Assembly (NCBI GenBank): GCA_021234155.1
Contig: JAJEKV010000110.1
Location: 2,636,338-2,700,337, forward strand
DNA length: 64,000 bases
Source: Isoetes taiwanensis
Taxonomy: Eukaryota; Streptophyta; Lycopodiopsida; Isoetales; Isoetaceae
Reading direction: 5' to 3'
Numbering within the stretch: the first letter of the stretch is position 1; each line of letters starts with the position of its first letter. Below are positions 1 to 11,178 of the stretch, in pieces. The notes under the pieces are model-generated. The model did no database searches and was not told the origin of the DNA. It was given only the letters and a program-made list of their open reading frames with translations. Made by a program: the position numbers and the translations under genes.

Positions 1-1000
1 GATGCGCCAACCACCAGTAAGCAAAAATCAAGTCCTAGAACAGAATCATCTAGTTCTATTTCTACAGGAATATCTACAAACGTTTAAAAACGTAAAGCAG
101 GCAGCAAAGGAAAAATATGAACAGTCATTCAAGAGAGAAAACAAGACCAGCATCACCTCGTCCCTTGCACGAGCAGCTAGGAAGAGCCAAATTATTCTGT
201 TTTCTTAACTTCTAATGTTTCAGTTTGTTCACTTTTATGCAAACCTTTAGGCACATTGTACCTAGCTGATGTAATAATCGGTCTCATCGACCCAAGCAGT
301 TTCGGGCAGGCATTAAGATAATCATTCTTAAACAACACATATCAATACCCAATGAGGGCCATCCTGCCTAGAAAGCTTCTAAGAATGCCTCAAACAAGTA
401 TTCTGTCACAGTCAATGCAAAGCTTGTAACACTAATAAAAGTTTTTCCGCAAGCCAATTTAAACCCAATCTTCAGATGAAGAAGCATCAACACGCGTAGT
501 TGCAGCCGAAACAAAATTTATACGGCAGACATAATGTTAGATTTCATCTCATTGACTCTTGAACTTTTGGCGTTACCGAAAAAGAAGTGGAAAAAAACTC
601 AAGAAAAGCATTTTGTGGAAGCCTGACAGCAATACATATTATCCAGCCACTTTACTGAAAAGATGCTTTATGCAATATACCCAGCACACTATATGTTGGC
701 ATAGTGTTTATTCAGCTGGTTCCACACTTCTCAATTCCTATTAATATTCTGTTATATTCTTATCCCACGTGCAAGTTTTTAAATACAGGCCAATGATTGA
801 ATTTAGAGATTCCCTAATGTTTTCAAAATTAGTGCCTTCAGGGCAAGTCTAGAAAAAACTAGGTCACAATTCTACAAGCTTCTGGCTCCTTCGATAATGC
901 TAAATGCTGATAACTGTGGTTGTGGCCTTCACAAATTTCTGTATAGCTATTCTCCACCTTACATCCTATCATAAATCTCAAAACAGAGTAGATAACTTAC
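1..1000. other. AT-rich region, presumed intron or flank of the PAT pseudogene
   Basis: I see no coding exon here on either strand. In particular there is no DHHC-containing exon that would continue the minus-strand S-acyltransferase pseudogene. A 68-codon open stretch at 2-208 (plus) has no recognisable motif. Confidence 0.3.
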
Positions 1001-1685
1001 AAACAGAACAGTGATGACAGCGAGGTGGTTTGAATTGGCCATACTTTCTGCAGAAGCGAACCCGTGGACTATCAAGTGTGCTGTTACTAACAGATGCTGG
1101 TAGGTTTAAGCCAGTTCCTGCAGTGGCTGAAGCAGACAAAGGTGCTGTTTGTGCTTCAATGTCCTCATCATCCACAACAGGCCTCCAATCTTGTATGACC
1201 AAAGGAGCATAGCAAGCTGCATCCCATCAGACATGTCATCTCCTGTACAACAATATACAAGGATAGAAATATGTAATAAACTACTTGAAGAATCTACCAC
1301 ATACTATGCCCAATCTAAACTAATGAAGCTTTGATGGATGCTTTACATATAACATATCAGAATATTAAAATTTTCATGCTTGGTTCATTTACAGTGTAAT
1401 TGGCCTGAGGCCAACTGCTATACTTGGTAAAAGCTTGGCTGTTATTAATTGCACTAAAACTTCAGCTAAATAGCTGAAACAATAAATTAAGCTTACCAGA
1501 CCATGGAACGCCATTAGCACAACCAGTGCTACTGCGGTTTTGGAGCCTCCTTGCAAAAGATCTGGGCCATAGTTAGAGATCACAACTGCATAATAAGAGA
1601 CTGAGACGATGGCCAGAACAACAAGGATCATCACGGATCCTATAACTCGAAGGCCTGTACATAGTTTGAAGACATTCCATGCCAT
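1001..1685 (-). pseudogene. DHHC-type protein S-acyltransferase (PAT) pseudogene, 5' exons
   Basis: Exon 1 (1685-1497) starts at an ATG and encodes MAWNVFKLCT, two hydrophobic segments and ends FHGL at a GTAAGC donor. This is the N-terminus typical of plant PAT enzymes, membrane proteins that palmitoylate cysteines of other proteins. Exon 2 (1216-1001) follows an AG acceptor, reads LAMLLWSY, then jumps frame to QDWRPVVDDED and ends in the zinc-binding CHHCSVC at a GTAAGT donor. The segment that normally lies between SY and WRP, including the TDPG motif, is missing, and this breaks the frame. The zinc-ligand pair CRKC is CRKY, so one cysteine is lost. No DHHC catalytic exon is visible downstream to position 1. 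The gene may continue left of the window, but the frame break and lost ligand argue for a pseudogene. Family assignment is firm; loss of function is inferred. Confidence 0.75.
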
Positions 1686-1689
1686 CAAG

Positions 1690-2600
1690 ACCGAAGATAT
1701 AAGTATAAATCCGACCAGCCTTGAACGCCCAGCAAGGCTGGCCTGATTTTTGCCTGCTACCCCTATTTTGCCACTTCAATCCACAATGTATTCTAAATCC
1801 GATCTGCAAATAGCAAGATCTATATAAAACGGCAATTATCATCTGGAGGATGGGAATCAAAATGTATCATTTCTCAACATTTTATGAACGAAGAAATAGG
1901 TCAGGTGCAATTCTCGATATTTGACCTAGAAGCACTCATGCTCGATAGATCAATATCATTTTACGGAGCGCAATATGAAAGTTTGAAGAAGGAGCGTCGA
2001 GAAACGAGAAAGCGTTGAAGAGAGTTGCAGGTCCAGAGAGGAACAGAGCCGCGAAGTTGTATGTCGAGAAATTACCCTTTTTTTTTGCCCCCGTTTTTCC
2101 TTAGCCTAATAACTTTTCATTTTAGATGATTTTTGGAAGATGGCCATTATGTGGCCGAAATTTGAAATGTTAATTTTATAACGTAAGGTTTTCAATGGTT
2201 AGTATGGGTATTCGTATGAAAATGCGGTAGCAATTGACGGTGGCATTATGGATTCGAAATATGGGAATCTAGGGCTGGCATATGTTCTGGGTTGGTGGGC
2301 GGGAGTTTTCACGTGGTGCGGAGTTGGGCATGGCGGAAATGGCGATGGCGGCACCGGGTATGTGTCTTGGTTGTGTGATTGTTTCTGTTTTGGGCCACAG
2401 AATAAGGAGGGGTCGTTTTGGTTATTCGGAAGCCCATCTGCAGTTTTGTGTGAGCGGATTTCTGTCACAGGTAAGGCCGGTTTGTTGCTTTTATTTTGTT
2501 TATGATGTCTTTGAAGAGAGAGGCGAGGAAAGGGAAGGGTGTTGCTTGGTCTGTGCCTCCTTCTCTGAGTTCTTTAAAAATCGGCTCCTCTGGAGAGCCT
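1690..2600. other. Unrecognised region upstream of the PAT pseudogene
   Basis: It contains a T-run near 2081-2092 and overlapping short open frames on both strands at 2199-2608, none with a recognisable domain. It would include the 5' flank of the minus-strand PAT pseudogene. I see no clear promoter element. Confidence 0.25.
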
Positions 2601-3440
2601 CAGACTAGGGGACATGCTGTTGGTTGTTCTCTTGATCAGGATTGGAGTGCCATAGATGTCAGTGTCACCTTGGGTTTTAATGCGGGCAAGATCGCCTAAT
2701 GAGTTTTATGATGCTCTTGTTAAGTTTTGCAATCGAAGGTGTTTGGTGAGTGTGGCCATGGATCGTGGTGCAAATGTTGATCACTTACCTTTGCCGAGGT
2801 TGTTTTGAGCTTGGTTCAAGAGCCCCAAGGCCATGAATGATGCCATAAAAAGGATTTCAATTGGGTTTCAAAGCCTTAGGGTGTGATTTTGATATGCAAA
2901 GCCCTTAAAAACAACGGCCTTCATTGTTTTGAAGGTATGATTAGTCTTGTATGAAGGATGTTGGGGAAAGTACATTATGTTTATCATCTCCATAATGTGA
3001 GTGAGGTTGCTATTGAGAAAGGAAAAGATTTGTATTTGAGATGTGGTGATCTGAAGAATCTTGTTGTGCTTGACAATAAAAACCTCTTGAATCAAGCTGC
3101 ACATTTTGTGAATTACCATGGGAATCGTAAGTTGACTGCTAGTCTATTGTATACCTTGGCTAGGATGATTCGATCTGGAAAATTTACCCTGTCTCGTTTC
3201 TGGATCATTCCTTCAAACACGGCTCATATCAATAAGCATCGTGTTGGTTTTGCCTGGAAGTCTTCTTTGAACCCTAGTCTTTGCATGCCGCATGGATATG
3301 AGGACGATTCTATTTGGTTTCTTTGTGCGAGGCTTTTGTGCGTGTGGAGAGGAATGGGCCTGGGCGCAGGCATTATTGGGATGATTTGCTATTTCCTGAT
3401 GATGAATAAAGCTTACAAAATTAGTTTTGTATAATACCCT
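2600..3440 (+). other. Coding-like remnant of unknown family
   Basis: Reading the plus strand, partly open frames run in succession. One at 2496-2699 ends in FNAGKIA; across a frame change, 2697-2810 reads SPNEFYDALVKFCNRRCLVS and then VDHLPLPRL before a stop; 2958-3434 is open for 158 codons. The amino-acid composition looks protein-like rather than random, but I recognise no family. It could be a decayed gene or transposon ORF. The sentence-like continuity across frame breaks is the only support. Confidence 0.2.
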
Positions 3441-3500
3441 AATGGTTGTTATTTCTTGATGATGAATGAACCTTACAAAATTAGTTTTGTATTGGGGAAG
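3411..3500 (+). repeat. Short direct duplication
   Basis: The phrase beginning ATTTCCTGATGATGAAT and ending AAAATTAGTTTTGTAT occurs near 3391-3433 and again near 3450-3493, with small differences, so there was a local duplication of roughly 45 bp with a period of about 60 bp. Confidence 0.5.
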
Positions 3501-4330
3501 GGTATCTTTGGCATGGCTTGGACTATGATTTAGGCATTGTATGATATAAAAATTCGTATTTTCTTTTGGAGATTGAGCAGCTTTTTGTGTTTTTGCATGT
3601 TTTTTCTAATCCTAGATACAAGGATCAAACGTCCTAATTTCCAATGGTTTGCAAACCGTATGGGCTGGGAAGTTGCTATAATTGGGTTTTTCTTGGGCAA
3701 TGAACCATTGGGTGTTTGTGTGTTTTTTTGGGTATTTTTTTGGATGGGCAAGGGATTTTCTCATGGCATGCGAGGTGCAAGCTTGGGTCAAACATATCAG
3801 GTAGGCCTGGATTGTTGGGAACTTCTATTCCAGTACGGTGCTTCTAAATCCTATCTATTTGGTCTGGTGTTGGTGGTATTTGGTGTTTGTTTTGGTTGTG
3901 GAGTCCAAGTCGTGCCTCAGGCCTGCTTTTGTCCCTTGTGATTATGTTCTAGTTTTTTGTGAGATGATGATATCTCGCACGATAAAGGCGATTTGCAATG
4001 ATTTGGCTTGTAGTGGAAGATTTGGTTTTGTTTAGATATATTCCTTGTCTTTACAATTTTTGTTTGCAGATGGGTTTCCAGAGGAAGAAAGGTTTGAGCT
4101 AGTGGAAATTGCAAGGCCTGATAACTCAGTTCCTTCCAGACTAGTTTCTGGTTTTGGCATGCCCTCCTCTGATCCTATTGAAGCCCCCAATCCCCTTAAC
4201 GAAAGCCCCACATTTGCCGTGCATGTGACTCCGGTGCCCGATGTGCGGACCTTGGAGATTGAAGAGCTTCTAAATGTGGATGGTTCTTGTGGCAGGCTAT
4301 CTGCCTTTGTTGGTCATCTTTGTGAATTCC
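3500..4330. other. Unrecognised region with short open frames
   Basis: Open frames at 3537-3941 and 4045-4368 (plus) have no recognisable domain. The second is rich in Pro, Ser and Glu (VHVTPVPDVRTLEIEELL) and could be a remnant exon. Nothing else is apparent. Confidence 0.2.
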
Positions 4331-4333
4331 AAG

Positions 4334-4423
4334 GAAACTACATTAAGTTTCTCTTGAAACTACATTAGGTTTCCAAAGAAACTTAAACTACATTAGGTTT
4401 CCAAGGAAACTACATTAGATTTC
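4334..4423 (+). repeat. Four imperfect copies of GAAACTACATTAGGTTTC
   Basis: Copies at about 4334, 4356, 4385 and 4406 differ by a base or two and by spacing. Each copy is itself partly inverted (GAAAC at one end, GTTTC at the other), so the array can fold. A related GGAAACTGAATATAG motif is repeated in the unit 1-specific segment near 10338-10380. Confidence 0.6.
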
Positions 4424-4652
4424 TCCTAAAGTTTTAAATTTGGATAGGAAACTTTATAAGGTTTCCATTTTGTAAAATAAAATGGAGGAGTGTAGGCACG
4501 TGTGTAAGATCTTGTGGCACATATGCAAGATTGTATGACAACATGCATTAAATGGTGTCCTCTTAGCGTAAAAAGCACGCTAACATTTTGAATTTGAAGG
4601 GGAATCTTCGTGAACACGCATTTGTCTTATAGATACTGATCTAGAAGCTATT

Positions 4653-5218
4653 GTGCTCCATGTAGCATCTGCGTCAACTCCAGGTATGCATTACCGAGTC
4701 GAGATGCATGTTGCATATTGTAGTTGTCCAAGCTTTGTCTCCAGATGCAAGCACTTGGTGGCATCAGAGTACCTTTTTGCCATGCACTATCCTAACATCT
4801 ATAGGGAGTTGTACCCTATGGCAGACCTAGGTGAGCATACTGGGATGGGCCATGGGATGGCACCCACACAGGAAGGACTCTACGGGAAGTCGCCCTCACT
4901 TTAGTGGTAAAGAAACAAGAGACACTTGACGAGTGGTGCAAAGTGACCACAGAGCAGCTTGCAAGGGTGCAGGCGGCAAGGGAAGAGGAGATCGAACAAA
5001 TTATCCAAGATGTCAGACGAGACCTCAGGGTACTAGGTTCTAGGAATAGTAGGCCAGCACCTGTGAAGTTCAAGGGATCATATGCACAATCACAGGCTGC
5101 TGCACGAGCTCCTCTTTACACTCCTAAAATGCCAGGCCCTTTGCGGGAACAACCACCTTTACAAACTGGGAGTAGACCAAGGGGTGGTTTGTCACGAGGA
5201 GTTATGATGAGAGTTTGA
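4653..5218 (+). pseudogene. MULE (Mutator-like) transposase C-terminus with SWIM zinc finger, unit 1
   Basis: The open stretch 4653-4904 contains CSCPSFVSRCKHLVA, a SWIM zinc finger (CxC...CxH) of the kind found at the C-terminal end of MULE transposases. It then stops at 4902. The reading continues one frame over (4904-5218) with a charged, coiled-coil-like segment (QLARVQAAREEEIEQII) and a basic, Pro-rich tail. The same tail, in its own frame, is present in unit 2, so it belongs to the element. The catalytic DDE part of the transposase is not seen upstream. The frame change may be a frameshift or a missed intron. This gene converges on the minus-strand Ulp1-like gene. Confidence 0.65.
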
Positions 5219-6879
5219 CTCACAATGTCACTCGATATCAGACATATGTTCATTGTTTTAGTAATTAATGTTAAATGCATGTTGTACAATATTGTTGTGA
5301 ATGGATGAAGAAGGTTTTCACAAGGAAAGAAGAAAGTTTTGTGTTTCTGTGACGCAATACGTATTATAAGAAATGGTGGCCAAATAAACACACATAATAT
5401 ATGACACCAAAGGTAAAGTATGACATAAATACTCGAAGATATAACAACATTCAGTCATGACGGAGCTGTACAAACGTCAACCAAAGTGCATAAAGCAATC
5501 CAATAGCAGAAGAAATAACACGCCGCTCCAGTGCAACATCAATGTCAGATAAGAACCATTCCTGACCAATCTAGAACCATGAAAAATCAAGTGGTTACTG
5601 CCTAAGAATAGTCTTTATTGAACTATGAAACATAAGTGATAGATGAAGTGGTACCTGAACTGTAGCTGGACGATCATGAATGAATAGAGCATTCACCAGG
5701 AGACGCATAGATAATGCAGTATGAACGCCACAGTTGGCATCATCTATCTGATGTGGTACAGTCATCGATCGGATGGAATGGGGTGCAAGGGCATCTCGAG
5801 CCTCGCAGGGTGCCCCTCTTATCGACAAATAAGCTCTAAACATTCTAATCATCGAAGTTATTTTAGTACAAGCTTAAATGAGCGTTACGAAGTGTGTGTA
5901 CCTGTTCAAGTCCTCTACATCTGGACGCTCATGGCCCCGCATAGAGTCAAAAGACAACCAAGATGATATCACATCGTCTTCAAACTCAAGTATGGGAGCA
6001 ATATCTTCATCAAGCACCAGCAGGTACAACCACCAATGTCCACTAAAACAAGGCATGGATTAGTACATATATTATAAGAAGTATGAACTAATCTAGTTGT
6101 ACTTACTTGTGCACCACTGGCCAAAATGCTGCTCTTACGTTCTCCCACTCTATCTCTGGACCATAATTGTCACGGAATAAGTGGCCCAACTGGGCCCGAA
6201 CATCCCTCTCGAAAGAAGATCCTGCACCAACATGCCGAAGTGCAGAGGATGTACGTAACACGATGGCACATGTGTAAAATGTGGGATCCACAAAAATTAC
6301 TCGTCTACGATCCTCATCAGACAACAAGTGTCAGATGATCCTAAAAACATACGAACCTGCCAAGTTACAAAAATACTATGATAAAATAACAAGCATAAAT
6401 AGCTAGGCACTCACATGATATACGCACGCATGTGCCAATCTCCCAGCCATCTATCATATGCCCTATCCAAGAAATCTGTAGTCATCCCAAAAGAAGATTG
6501 TGGACAAAGGGGTGACACGATCCAAGCTCCAAAACTCTCCTGTATACCCCTCTGCACGACATGGTGAAGATAGCCATGAGGTTCCCACTCCTATCCTATG
6601 GCAATCTCACGTGCAATCCGCCAGAACCAACGTTGTGGTCTAAAAGCGGCCTCCAGCCTCAACCAAGAGGGTGCTCGTGCCTCCCGGCCCCTCTCAGAAG
6701 CCCATGCACGTAGGGGTACAAAGACCTGACTCATGTAAAATGCACCTCGATGTGCCTGTGGTAGGATCCCATGTCCAGCAGCTCTATCAAATACCCACCC
6801 GTCTGGTGATAATTGTGTCCAATCCCGTGCAGATGGGGGGTATGGTGTCACTACTCCTGCTATCTCCATATGTTGACTC

Positions 6880-6990
6880 CTCTACCTGCTCAAAATCACC
6901 TCTACCTCTACCTCTACCTCGACTCCTGGCTCTGCCCCTCCCTCTCCCTCTCCCTCTCCCTCTCCCTCTCCCTCTCCTGCCCCTTCCACT
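6880..6990 (-). repeat. RG-coding hexanucleotide tracts, unit 1
   Basis: ACCTCT and CCCTCT hexamers alternate on the plus strand and encode an Arg-Gly tract (RGRGRG...) in the minus-strand Ulp1-like protein. Unit 2 has a longer ACCTCT run (21667-21742), so tract length varies between copies. RG tracts often bind RNA, but here they may be simple repeat slippage. Confidence 0.8.
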
Positions 6991-8448
6991 GGGCTCGTCT
7001 GGAGCCTCTGGCATACTAGACAATGGCGAGGCCTCATCTGCTGCAGCAATCCTATCTTGTACCTCATAAAATCGAGTCTGAAGTGCCTCAAGTGAGTGTG
7101 CTCTACTCGTCGCATGTCCCATGCCATGTCTAGGTGCAAGTGCATCAAGTGAATCTTCTAATCCGCTGGAAAACCTAAGTGTCGGTGTAACTAAACTAGG
7201 CACCACTGGGCGTGAAATATATGGCATAAAATTAGGCAAGGGTGGACGATGGCTCATCATAGTAGATGAAATGTCACTAAATGACAAAGTAGTATGTGGT
7301 ACAGAGCCAGCCACTATGGGAAGACGTGGAAATGAAGGCAAGGTTGTTGATACGCATGGTAAAATAGAAGTGGTAGGATGGAAGGTAGGAGGCAGTGGGA
7401 TTGTGGAAGTGGAGGCGAGAGGCAATGGAAACGTGGAAAGGGGGGCTGACATCGGTACTGACATAGCAGTAGTGTGATGGGATATGGGAGCACTGCTATG
7501 GATAGGCACCCTCCCAATGTACAGATCCACATCAACAGCTGTACACGGAAGGAATGAAGTACTAGGAGATGTGCCAACAAGTGTACGTGAGGGGGGCATA
7601 TAATCTCTCCCATCCTCCATAGTAGATGAAGTGGAGGGACAAGCAAGTCCTCAGCTACCTCGATATCCTCACCCTTCTCAATCCTGTCATCTGCTGTGTC
7701 TATATGTAATGAGTCTACGAGACCATCATAAGCCACCTCAAGATCCTCATCCTCCTCAACATCCTCATGCCCATGTCTCCTCATGAGCCTAGCCTCTATC
7801 TCTCGTCTACGCGTCTCTGCCCTAGCTGCACACACATCCAATAGCCTCTGTACTTGCTCATCCATCCATTGGTCCCTTCCCTGCGGAGCAACCCGTGCTA
7901 GCTCTAGTGGTGGCAGTGTCTGCTCCATATCATTCCACTCTACAGCCATCCGTGTGCGTGCTCTAGCCCTATACTTCCTCTCTTGCTGGCTAATCAAGTA
8001 ATCTGCCTTGCTACACTGCTCTTGTCCACGCATGCGGCTCTTCTCCCTTTCTTTTTCCTGTATTGCATCATCTATAGGGGCATCCTCATGCCTCTTACGT
8101 GCACCTCGTGCACGAGGAACCCAAGGCACCTCACTGTGCTTATCCCTCTGATGGATAGCTGCCCCCTGCATTGTCATCCCCAAATACCCCTCCCCACCAT
8201 GGTCATGGGTATGAGTGCACCCATCAAATATGCAAAACCACCTGTCCTGAGATGTGGCAAACTGCCCATGAATAGTCGTTGTTAGACGACGTATCTTCCA
8301 TAACCCTAATTCAAACACAAATATTAATGCTAAGATGAGAGGCTACTATGATTTCAAAAGGAAATTTGAAAAATTTATATCCTAACCTATATACATCTTA
8401 TGATCTAAATCTATTATAATACCTCTGATAATCTAAATCTATTGACTA

Positions 8449-8575
8449 AAATGAAGGAAGGAAGGAAGGAAGGAAGGAAGGAAGGAAGGAGGGAGGGAGG
8501 GAGGGAGGGAGGGAGGGAGGGAGGGAGGGAGGGAGGGAGGGAGGAGGGAGGGAGGGAGGGAGGGAGGAAGGAAGG
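8449..8575. repeat. GGAA then GGGA microsatellite
   Basis: About seven GGAA units are followed by some twenty GGGA units and then GGAA again. The matching place in unit 2 (23475-23517) has only a short GGAA run. It lies in the presumed first intron of the Ulp1-like gene. Confidence 0.95.
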
Positions 8576-8699
8576 TTACAATACTCACACTTCATCAGCC
8601 CAGGTCAGATGTTTGGATGGCATCGCCACACCAACTCCCTCTTGTTCCGAGTCTTTTATAGCCATCCCTATGGTAAAGCGCTAGAAAATTTATGTTTTA

Positions 8700-11007
8700 G
8701 TTAGAAGACCATAAATATTGTATGCACACAATTAGACAATTGCTAATACATCCTATTAACCATATATACACTCTTAAACTATTGTAAATCCACACAAAAA
8801 TAGAGTGTACAATTGCTTTTTATTTCAATATTAAGCAACAAGCTCGCCCTAATATTGAGCAACAAGTTTAAATCTAATTCCATGTTTTTTAAATCAAAGT
8901 GTATTAAAATAATAAGGTGAAGCTTTAATACAAAGTCTTAAGGGGTTGGGATTCATGCACCCAGTATCCCTGTGAAACAAAACATAGGGCAGAGCATTCT
9001 CGCTCGAACCACGAACATCTTCAAACTATTTCTGAAATCGGGCAGAGCATTCCTCAGGTGACCATCGATCATTACGGTTCTTGTTGTTACAGTTACCTTC
9101 CAAATTTTCCTTGTTGAGTTTCTTGGAATCTACAGCAATGGCTCACAAGCATCATAATCGGTGCTGTCAGTTTGCCGAATGCTATTCTGGCAAATATCAA
9201 ATTCAGGAAAAATGATTATCAAATATGATCGTTGTAATAATCTGTTGGACTAAACGCCCATGTCTTGCGTCCTGCTAATATCTTTCCTTTTTATGCTGCA
9301 GACACTGCAATCTTGAACAGTTCTCAGACCATGAAGTAAAATGTTTTTGCATTTTGTTAAATCAACTCAGCAGGGGAATTGGAGGGCCGGCATCATTTGC
9401 TTTGTAACGAGCAAATATTTGGATCGCATGTGTCAAATCCTAAGGAGGAGCTCCCATATTTAACGCCCTTTCAGTTTTAGAGCCACATTAGTACCGCATT
9501 GGACATATCCTTGAGCAATAAGCCATGGTTCCGAAGCATGCTCAATAGCGCACAAATGCAAGATGCCATGGCTATGGACGCACAAGGATCCCCCATTAGA
9601 TTTTGGGCTAGCAACTGGGCCCAAAATCGGCCGTGTATGTGATTGCTTCCCCAAATAAAACGCTGTTTATATTCCATAATACATATCCAACACTATGACC
9701 GATCCTAAACAACAGAAAATCAGTGAAGAAAAGGCCTTGTTTAGGCATTGGATCTGAGCATTGTTCCAAATCCGGCATCTAAATGATTGTGGAGCTGGAA
9801 ATCCTTTGCATGCATTTGTCCTTTGCGCCAAATTGGCCGCCTGCGGAATCTGGGGTTTCATTTCATGCCGAATCTGGGGTTTTTGGGGCAACGATTTAAT
9901 GCTTCAATGCTTCGGTTCTTTTTTATATGCCATCGATGCTCACCTGTTAAATACCTTATGCTGAGAGCATTCAGAGCTGAGCAAGAAAAGGGAGGACCCA
10001 AATCCGCCCAAGAGAAGGGAGGACTCGAATCCGCCCATCAAAAATAGAACAGCAAAATACAAAACAAATGCAGCAACAAGACAAATTCAGCATCTACATA
10101 CTTACCAAGATCAAGATCAAGGCAACATCGGCATGCCCCTCAAATTCCTGCTTCAAATCCTGCTTGCCTTCAAATTCTTGCTTCAAATCCTGCTTCAAAT
10201 TCTTGCCGGTGCAAATTTGTTCTTTCAAATTGATGCATTAAATGGAAGCGCATGCCTTAGATTCTGCTGCAGATATGGAAGCCTTGATACACAATCAGAA
10301 ATCATTCCAAAAGTTCAAAGAAAACGACTTAAGTTTGAGGGAAACTGAATATAGCTTCAGGGAAACTGAATATAGTTTCCGCTGAAGCTTTATATAGTTT
10401 CCAAAATGAAACAATATTCAGTTTCTCTTTCTTGGTGGATAACCCAAATCGGGCGTAGATAAAGTCATCGAAAGAAAGGCGTCGGATTTGCTGCCGAATC
10501 AAAGGGGGACGGATGTAAATATGTTCCCATGGTGTGCTACAACGGTGAATCATGCGAGGGATCTTCCTGCTCCAATGGCTATGGCGCTCATGCCTCTCCT
10601 AAAAGATGTGTACCAAAAATCTAACCCAAAATTATGTACCAAATTTTAAATGCTAGACATGGGCAGGAAAAGCAAGGGCATGTGCACGTTTTAATTGGTT
10701 TTTTATTGGTAAAGGGTTTTTATTGGTAGATTGGAATATGAAAAAGTAGTCTTAAATGAAGCATTAAAAATTGTGTGGATTAAATGAATATATGTTGAAA
10801 GTGAACTAAGAGGATATATAAGAAGGAAGTAAGGTGGATAGTAAGGTTTAAGCATGCATAACCCATAAGAATATATGGCTACAAATCATATATTCATAAC
10901 CTTATCTTTCTCGTTTGAATTAATGAGGTAGACTAGATCAATTGGACACTAGATCAATTGTGACTCACTTCCAAGGATAGTTTCCAGGATGAGTTTCTTT
11001 GCATTAT
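8700..11007. other. Right part of unit 1, no recognised gene
   Basis: The sequence is shared with unit 2 (23640-23926 and 29291-30880) except for 9900-10491. Overlapping short open frames near 9460-9891 and 9761-10047 are conserved between the units only as DNA and have no recognisable domain. The empty LINE-B target CATAGG is at 8983-8988. Confidence 0.4.
9900..10491. other. 592-bp segment present only in unit 1
   Basis: Unit 2 reads straight from GGGGC to TGCCGAATC (about 30220), whereas unit 1 has 592 bp between them. The segment includes repeated TTCAAATYCTGCTT phrases (10140-10205) and GGAAACTGAATATAG phrases. No inverted termini or target duplication are obvious. Since GCCGAATC occurs on both sides, deletion from unit 2 by recombination is as likely as insertion in unit 1. 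Confidence 0.7.
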
Positions 11008-11020
11008 CTAAATGGTTCTA

Positions 11021-11076
11021 TGACATCTTTCATGACATTTTCTATGACATCTTCCATGACATATTCCATGAATTAC
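11021..11076. repeat. 12-bp tandem repeat TATGACATCTTC
   Basis: Four to five degenerate copies of a 12-bp unit (TATGACATCTTT, CATGACATTTTC and variants) occur here and again in unit 2 near 30885-30940. On the minus strand the unit codes for a His/Cys-rich repeat, but no gene is supported. Confidence 0.7.
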
Positions 11077-11178
11077 CCGTGTGGGACTGTCAATGTCAAT
11101 GGTGAAGTAGACTAGCATAGTGCTTAATAGGGCATACATCTGTCTCAGACGTGCCTTTTTCAGTCTGAGCTCTGAGGT

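Larger units (their letters stand above)
5451..8665 (-). pseudogene. Ulp1/C48 cysteine protease-like gene of the MULE, unit 1
   Basis: The terminal exons chain with GT-AG borders and consistent phase: 6340-6107, 6042-5902, 5835-5655 and 5570-5451 (stop). They carry the C48 triad in order: His in GHWWLYLL, Asp in SFDSMRG, and Gln plus Cys in HQIDDANCGV. Upstream is a long exon (about 8310-6415) with an acidic region, a Ser/Pro/Thr-rich stretch and an RG-repeat tract. A candidate first exon is 8665-8589. C48 enzymes cleave SUMO-like modifiers. Plant MULEs that carry Ulp1-like genes (Kaonashi type) are known, and this gene lies beside a MULE transposase tail. Unit 1 is broken by a 148-bp deletion near 7650, a small deletion near 6880 and a TGA early in exon 6340-6107, but it keeps all protease catalytic residues. 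Confidence 0.7.

Noticed and set aside
2199-2608. Open frames on both strands near 2.2-2.6 kb
   Set aside because: Opposed frames overlap each other, lack motifs and look like Gly/Val or Pro-rich translations of T/G-rich DNA.
4334-4423. CRISPR-like array (four short repeats)
   Set aside because: Repeats are degenerate, spacing is irregular (4-10 bases), and this is nuclear plant DNA.
9460-10047. Overlapping open frames conserved in both units (9460-9891 minus, 9761-10047 plus)
   Set aside because: Conservation is explained by recent duplication of the DNA; there is no domain and no excess of silent change that I can see.
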